A stretch of DNA of 9,652 nucleotides from Holophaga sp. (GTDB lineage Bacteria > Acidobacteriota > Holophagae > Holophagales > Holophagaceae): positions 1 to 9,652 of the forward strand of contig JAUYES010000216.1 of assembly GCA_030691225.1 (NCBI GenBank), given 5' to 3'. Positions 5,277-9,652 of the stretch are shown here, piece by piece. Below the pieces are notes generated by a model, which did not search any database, was not told the DNA's origin, and worked only from the letters and a program-made list of their open reading frames with translations. Position numbers and translations under genes: made by a program. Every line of letters begins with the position of its first letter. The stretch's first letter is position 1.

Positions 5277-6476
5277 TTACAATCCCACTATTTCCTTCGC
5301 GCCGAGGAAACCAGCCATTCCCTCCAGGGCCGCGTTGAGCTTTTTCATTCGCGCTTTCGTGGCGCGAATCCCGAACTCCCACCAAAGCCCGCGAACCTCC
5401 AGGTAGCCCAAATTTCGGTGCAGCTTTAGGTCAATTCGCCCTACGAGTTCCTCGCCTTCAAGAAGGGGAAATACAAAGTAGCCGTACACACGTTTTGGCT
5501 CCGGAACGAAGGCTTCGAAGCGGTAATCGAACCCGAATCGACGCAGTGCTCTGGCGCGATCTCGTACAACAGGGTCGAAGGGACTAAGCAGACGAATCGC
5601 CGGGGTACCTTCGGGAGAATTGGCCAGCCGTTTTTCCCAATCCTGAACCACAAATCCAGCCTGGGGTTCGGCACCATCCATCGCTTCAATCAAGGCCGGC
5701 AGGATCCGGCCTTCCCGAATGGCTAGGTGGCACCAAGGCCGCACTTCCGCTGCATCCAGTGCGCTCCAGAAGGCTGCCAACTCCTTCGCTGTAAAGACCA
5801 GCAGCCGCTCCGCTGCGGTGCTGCACACCCACTCTAAATGCTCGTCAGGAGCAGGCTCCGCCCTCTGATCAATTCCGGGAAATAAACGTTCGACCAAATC
5901 ATACCGTTTTTGAAAATTCACTCGGCCCGCTACCCCAAGCCGACCCGTCCGCCAAAGGTAATCGAGGGCCGCTTTCTGAGGTTTCCACCCCCACCAAAGC
6001 CCGCGTTTTTCGGGGTGTTCAAAATCCGCGCTGCCCAATGGACCTTCTGTCGTGATTCGCTCCAGCACCTGGGAGCAAACGGTGGACGCCTCTTCACCCA
6101 GCAGATTGCGCCACCAGGGATGTGCCTCGATTCGCGGTTTATCCCTGCGAAACCTCGGCTTCCACTGGGGGTACCAAACCGAAGGAATGACGGAGGCATC
6201 GTGGGTCCAACCTTCGAAAAGGGAACGATCCTTTTCTAGCAGGGATGCGAGCTGGGTCGGGCGGTAGCCTTCCAGCCGGCTGAACAGGGTTAAATCGTGG
6301 GCTCGCCCAGCCACATTGATGGTGTCCACCTGCACGAAACCCATGCCCTGAATCGTTTTCAGAAGTTCAGCCTTGGTGGCACGACGCTTCGGATCCGCCA
6401 GAAGTCCTTGGGCGCCCAGGAACAAGCGCCGTGCCGCGGAGGATGGGATCAAAATAGGATTCACGCGGGGAAACAA
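5277..6476 (-). CDS. ycaQ: YcaQ/AlkX-type winged-helix DNA glycosylase
   Basis: Predicted DNA glycosylase of the HTH_42 (AlkZ/YcaQ) family, which excises alkylated bases and unhooks interstrand crosslinks made by nitrogen-mustard-type agents. The 399-aa protein carries GFVQVDTINVAGRAHDLTL (46-64): the Q-V-D (49-51) is the catalytic Q-hydrophobic-D form that separates YcaQ/AlkX from the Q-x-Q form of the AlkZ enzymes. Further family features are WTHDASVIP (90-98), LSPFDPVVRDR (297-307), FGFDYRFEAFVPEPKRVYGY (about 314-333) and GRIDLKLHR (346-354). Length is typical. The start is TTG at 6476 with no clear ribosome site; a GTG four codons later (codon 5) is equally possible and loses nothing of the family core. 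It is divergent from the CBS gene across 116 bp, in which I see no convincing promoter. The zinc-ribbon gene follows downstream. Confidence 0.9.
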   Translation of the reverse strand: MFPRVNPILIPSSAARRLFLGAQGLLADPKRRATKAELLKTIQGMGFVQVDTINVAGRAHDLTLFSRLEGYRPTQLASLLEKDRSLFEGWTHDASVIPSVWYPQWKPRFRRDKPRIEAHPWWRNLLGEEASTVCSQVLERITTEGPLGSADFEHPEKRGLWWGWKPQKAALDYLWRTGRLGVAGRVNFQKRYDLVERLFPGIDQRAEPAPDEHLEWVCSTAAERLLVFTAKELAAFWSALDAAEVRPWCHLAIREGRILPALIEAMDGAEPQAGFVVQDWEKRLANSPEGTPAIRLLSPFDPVVRDRARALRRFGFDYRFEAFVPEPKRVYGYFVFPLLEGEELVGRIDLKLHRNLGYLEVRGLWWEFGIRATKARMKKLNAALEGMAGFLGAKEIVGL

Positions 6477-6592
6477 TCAAGGCAGGTCGGCATCAGAAGG
6501 TGAAGATTCCACTCGCTCCAGCCAAAAAGAGGGCAGAATTCCTTTCATCCCATTTCAGCACCTTCCCCCCTTCATTCCCAGGAGACAAAGCC

Positions 6593-7036
6593 ATGGCAAC
6601 CATGAAAAACATTCTCGAAGGGAAGGGCTTCTCCTTCTTTTTCGTAACCCCTGATGCCAAAGTGCTCGATGCCTTGAAGACTTTGACCGAAAAGCGCATC
6701 GGCGTGGTGCTCGTCATGGACGGCGAACGCCTGCTCGGCGTTTTTTCCGAACGCGATTTCGTGCGTCTCGCCGTGAAGACGGGCAGTTTCTCCCCCGATC
6801 TTCCCGTAAGCGACGTGATGACCACTCAGGTGCTCCACGTAAAAATGGAAACGACCGTTGATGAATGCATGGCCCTGATGACGGAAAAGCGCATCCGCCA
6901 CGTCCCCGTGATGGATGGAAAAATGGTCATCGGCGTGGTCTCCATCGGCGATGTCGTTAAGGAACTGGTCGCCGAGCGCGAAAGCGTCATTCGCGGGCTG
7001 GAAGGCTACATCGCAGTGCGCGATTTCCCCACCTAA
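6593..7036 (+). CDS. Two-CBS-domain protein
   Basis: A 147-aa cytosolic protein made almost entirely of a CBS pair (Bateman module), which usually binds adenosine nucleotides such as AMP, ATP or SAM and senses energy state. CBS1 covers about 10-62 and ends in GVFSERD (49-55); CBS2 covers about 75-127, with RHVPVMDG (102-109) and GVVSIGD (114-120). The S-x-x-D ends of both motifs are the usual ribose-contacting positions. A short helical tail follows. I chose the ATG at 6593 because GGAG (6581-6584) lies 8 nt upstream and the family begins close to here; an open frame reaches further upstream, but its extra residues look non-coding. There is no attached effector domain, so the partner is unknown. 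It converges on topA. Confidence 0.92.
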   Translation: MATMKNILEGKGFSFFFVTPDAKVLDALKTLTEKRIGVVLVMDGERLLGVFSERDFVRLAVKTGSFSPDLPVSDVMTTQVLHVKMETTVDECMALMTEKRIRHVPVMDGKMVIGVVSIGDVVKELVAERESVIRGLEGYIAVRDFPT

Positions 7037-7065
7037 TAATCAGACTCTGCGAGCCTGATTATTAG
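7033..7065 (+). repeat. AT-rich inverted repeat that includes the CBS gene stop codon
   Basis: CTAATAATCAG (7033-7043) is perfectly complementary to CTGATTATTAG (7055-7065). Inside lie an A/C mismatch and a CTC/GAG continuation. The TAA stop (7034-7036) is part of the left arm. No T-run follows, so it is not a normal intrinsic terminator; it may protect the mRNA end or be a protein-binding palindrome. Confidence 0.6.
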
Positions 7066-7131
7066 TAGATGGAGAAGGCTGCTACCTTGGCCGTGGAAGT
7101 TCGATCAATCATTCCCCCACAGCCACTTCAC

Positions 7132-7163
7132 CTAAAAACGCGCGGGTCACCGCGCGTTTTTAG
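7132..7163. terminator. Bidirectional intrinsic terminator between the CBS gene and topA
   Basis: A perfect 14-bp stem (7132-7145 with 7150-7163) with a GTCA loop and a CGCGCGG core; the A5/T5 flanks are part of the stem. On the plus strand a further TTTT follows shortly after, so the rightward direction looks stronger. It lies 3 bases beyond the topA stop and can serve topA as well. Confidence 0.9.
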
Positions 7164-7166
7164 TTT

Positions 7167-9632
7167 TCAGCCCATGGGTTCTTCGTGTTTGCAGGCCGGA
7201 CAGAGCAGGACGGTAATGGGATCCTTGCCTCGCGGCTTCTTGGTTTTCTCGGTCAGGTAAGGGTTTTTGCAAGCAGGGCAACTCATGGGCACGGGCTTAT
7301 CCCAGGCCGTGAAATCGCACTTGGGATACTTGGTGCAACCATAGAAAATTTTGCCAAAGCGGCTCTTGCGCGGGCTTAGATCGCCCCCGCACTTGGGGCA
7401 GGGCACACCGAGGATTTCTTTTTTCACGGTTTTGCACTTCGGGTAATCCACACAGCAAACGAACTCACCATAGCGACCATGGCGCTTCACGTAGTGCTTG
7501 CCACAGGTGGGGCATTTCTCTTCGAGCGGCACATCAGGGGGCACCGGAATGCCCTTGGGATCGGCTTTCACGATGCCTTTGCAATCGGGATATTTGGGAC
7601 AGGCCCAGAAGGGGCCCCACTGGCCTTTGCGCAGGGTCATGGGACTGGTGCCGCAATTGGGGCATTCGGGCGCATCCTCGGGCTCGTCCATGGGCTCGAG
7701 TTCTTCCGTGTGATCACATTCGGGGTATTTGGAACAGCCCAGGAACAGGCCATTCTTCCCGTACCGTTTGAGCATCGTGGATTTGCACTTTTTGCACTTC
7801 ACATCCGTCGGAACACCGGCCTTGAGATTGGCCATTTCCTTGCTCGCGCTGCCCAGCAGCACTTCGAAGGGCCCGTAAAAGGCTCGCATCATTTTTTCGA
7901 AGGTGAGTTCGCCGCCTGCGATGCGATCCAGCTGGTCTTCCATGCCGCTGGTGTAGCGGGGATCCATCAACTCGGGGAAGCCCTGCACCAGGAGATCCGT
8001 AACCGCCATGCCGATTTCGGTAGGCTTGAAGCGAGCTTCGATCTTTTTCACATAATCGCGATTCTGGATGGTGGCGATGATGCTGGCGTACGTGGAAGGA
8101 CGACCAATACCGTCTTCCTCCAGCTCTTTGACCAACGTTGCTTCCGAGAATCGTGCTGGAGGCTTGGTGAACTGTTGGTCCGTCTCAAGGGTTTCCAGTT
8201 TCAGGCTCTCGCCCTTTTTAAGATCCGGCAGGCCTACGTTTTCGACTTCTTCAGCCTCTTCCTCGGTGCCATCCATTTGTTCGGCAGCACTTTCAACTTT
8301 GTCGGCACGGTAGGCGGCAAGCCATCCGGGAAAGCGCTCGATCTCGCCCTTGGCCTCAAAGGCCGCGACTTCGCCACTCTCGAGAGCGCTTTCGGCGTCG
8401 ACAACCGTTTCGTCGAAACGCGCCGACTCCATCTGACAAGCCACGGTGCGCCGCCAAATCAGCGCGTAAAGCCGGAACTCGTCGTTGCCAAGGTTGCCTC
8501 GAAGGCTCTCGGGCGTGCGAGTGATATCCGTGGGGCGGATCGCCTCGTGGGCGTCCTGAGCGCCAGCCTTGCCGGTGAAAATCTTGGCCTTCGCGGGAAG
8601 GTAGTCCGCGCCCCATTTCTTTTGGATGTAGTCGCGGGCGGCCTCGGTGGCCTCCGGCGCCAAACGGGGTGAATCGGTGCGCATATAAGTAATGAGGCCC
8701 ACCGGACCTTCACCGAAATCCACGCCTTCATATAAACGCTGAGCGTTCTGCATGGTGCGGGACACTGAGTAGTGCAGCTTGGTCGCGGATTCCTGCTGGA
8801 GCTTGGCGGTGGTAAAGGGCGCGGGGGCATTCCGCTTCTTTTCTTTGGTTTCCAAGCCAGTGACTTTCCAATCGGCCTTGAGGATCTGGTCACGAAGAGC
8901 GTGGGCCTGTTTTTCGGTCTTTACCCTTGCCTTGGTTTCCTTGTTGCCGAGCTGAAGGACTTGACCGTTGAGCTTCACCAGCTTCATCCAGAACTGGGGT
9001 GGTAGCTTCGCGGCGAATTTGCCCCGCAGTACCCAATATTCAACGGGCTTGAAAGCCTGAATTTCATGCTCACGATCCACAATCAATCGCAGCGCCACGC
9101 TCTGCACGCGTCCCGCCGAAAGGCCTCGCTTCACCTTGTCCCACAGCACCTGGCTGACCTTGTAGCCCACGATCCGATCCAAAACTCGGCGGGCCCGTTG
9201 GGCGTCCACCAACTGCTGGTTGATCTTGGTGGGCGAGGCCATGGCCTTCTGAATGCCGTTTGGGGTGATTTCATTAAAGAGGACGCGCGTCACTTTAAGC
9301 GTCTTGGGTGGCTTGATGGCCTCCAGCAAGTGCCAGCTGATGGCCTCCCCTTCGCGATCAGGGTCGGTTGCGAGAATCAGTTCATCCACATCCTTTGCCG
9401 CAGCCCGGAGCCCTTGCACCACCTTGGCCTTGGTGGCAGGAATTTCGTAGACCTCACGAAAATCTCCGTTTACGTCAATGACGGGGGTTTTTTTGCCTGC
9501 AATTTCAACGGCTTCCTTGGTTGGCAAATCGCGGATGTGCCCCACGCTCGCCATGACTTTGTAGCCTTTTCCCAGGTATTTGGTAATGGTCTTGGCCTTT
9601 GAAGGGCTTTCGACAATAACGAGCTTGGTCAC
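7167..9632 (-). CDS. topA: DNA topoisomerase I (type IA)
   Basis: Relaxes negatively supercoiled DNA by cutting one strand through a 5'-phosphotyrosine link. The 821-aa protein is complete. The Toprim domain opens with LVIVESPSKAKTI (Glu8) and holds the metal-binding D-P-D-R-E at 90-94. RAGRVQSVA-type core sequence (SAGRVQSVALRLIVDRE) lies at 172-188, and the catalytic Tyr316 sits in GLITYMRTDS (312-321). HEAIRPTD (362-369), FPGWLAAYR (434-442) and EEDGIGRPSTYASII (505-519) follow. An acidic linker at about 447-465 precedes the last. The C-terminus carries four topoisomerase zinc modules (first Cys pairs at 613/616, 657/660, 707/710, 745/748), each with a K/D-Y-P-x-C ending, and a fifth, less typical C-x2-C pair module (785/788 and 811/814). 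Start is GTG, with GGGAG 6 nt upstream. Only 20 bp of upstream sequence is in the window, so its promoter is not visible. Confidence 0.97.
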   Translation of the reverse strand: MTKLVIVESPSKAKTITKYLGKGYKVMASVGHIRDLPTKEAVEIAGKKTPVIDVNGDFREVYEIPATKAKVVQGLRAAAKDVDELILATDPDREGEAISWHLLEAIKPPKTLKVTRVLFNEITPNGIQKAMASPTKINQQLVDAQRARRVLDRIVGYKVSQVLWDKVKRGLSAGRVQSVALRLIVDREHEIQAFKPVEYWVLRGKFAAKLPPQFWMKLVKLNGQVLQLGNKETKARVKTEKQAHALRDQILKADWKVTGLETKEKKRNAPAPFTTAKLQQESATKLHYSVSRTMQNAQRLYEGVDFGEGPVGLITYMRTDSPRLAPEATEAARDYIQKKWGADYLPAKAKIFTGKAGAQDAHEAIRPTDITRTPESLRGNLGNDEFRLYALIWRRTVACQMESARFDETVVDAESALESGEVAAFEAKGEIERFPGWLAAYRADKVESAAEQMDGTEEEAEEVENVGLPDLKKGESLKLETLETDQQFTKPPARFSEATLVKELEEDGIGRPSTYASIIATIQNRDYVKKIEARFKPTEIGMAVTDLLVQGFPELMDPRYTSGMEDQLDRIAGGELTFEKMMRAFYGPFEVLLGSASKEMANLKAGVPTDVKCKKCKSTMLKRYGKNGLFLGCSKYPECDHTEELEPMDEPEDAPECPNCGTSPMTLRKGQWGPFWACPKYPDCKGIVKADPKGIPVPPDVPLEEKCPTCGKHYVKRHGRYGEFVCCVDYPKCKTVKKEILGVPCPKCGGDLSPRKSRFGKIFYGCTKYPKCDFTAWDKPVPMSCPACKNPYLTEKTKKPRGKDPITVLLCPACKHEEPMG

Positions 9633-9652
9633 GTGGCGCTCCCGAAATTTAT

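Noticed and set aside
6500..6592. Upstream extension of the CBS protein
   Set aside because: The added residues are not family-like, and GGAG lies at the right distance before the ATG at 6593.
7033..7065. Recombination (dif-like or attachment) site
   Set aside because: The arms and spacer do not match XerC/XerD half-sites, and no integrase or target duplication is nearby.
7479..8672. Open frame of 397 codons on the plus strand
   Set aside because: It lies wholly inside topA on the opposite strand; topA has full family motifs, and the product here is low-complexity with no recognisable domain.
1..9652. CRISPR array, insertion sequence, prophage or defence cassette
   Set aside because: No spaced repeats, transposase or phage/defence domains were seen in either strand; nearly all sequence is taken up by housekeeping genes.

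Overview
This is a compact, moderately GC-rich bacterial chromosome segment of mostly housekeeping genes. A probable outer-membrane beta-barrel protein with a signal peptide, plus an ExoD-family membrane protein, point to a diderm (Gram-negative) bacterium. Gene content and protein flavour recall the Acidobacteriota (Holophaga/Geothrix relatives), but that is an impression, not something the sequence proves. I see no transposase, integrase, CRISPR array, tRNA or rRNA.

Left end (1-963): the N-terminal 272 codons of dnaK run leftwards off the window. A good sigma70-type promoter for dnaK lies in a 146-bp divergent spacer, which also holds a 9-bp direct repeat.

Rightward block (964-4121): yacG (small zinc protein, gyrase-inhibitor family), an ExoD-family membrane protein, trmD (tRNA m1G37 methyltransferase) and an uncharacterised 266-aa protein. 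The last three are joined by 1-nt and 4-nt overlaps, so they look translationally coupled. After a 179-bp spacer with several small hairpins comes rplS (ribosomal protein L19), closed by a very strong terminator. The common rpsP-rimM-trmD-rplS order is therefore remodelled here.

Middle (4185-6476): a monocistronic beta-barrel-like exported protein (+) faces two leftward genes. These are a YcaQ/AlkX-type DNA glycosylase with a Q-V-D motif and, downstream of it, a small protein with an N-terminal zinc ribbon and a C-terminal beta-barrel-like domain. A 16-bp perfect hairpin separates the convergent genes.

Right end (6593-9652): a two-CBS-domain protein (+) converges on topA (-), with a stop-codon-overlapping hairpin and a bidirectional terminator between them. 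topA is complete, starts with GTG and encodes an 821-aa topoisomerase I with five C-terminal Cys modules.

No gene-free stretch exceeds 300 bp; the longest is 3524-3702. I found no clear novel multi-gene system. The most interesting item is the unknown 266-aa protein wedged between trmD and rplS.
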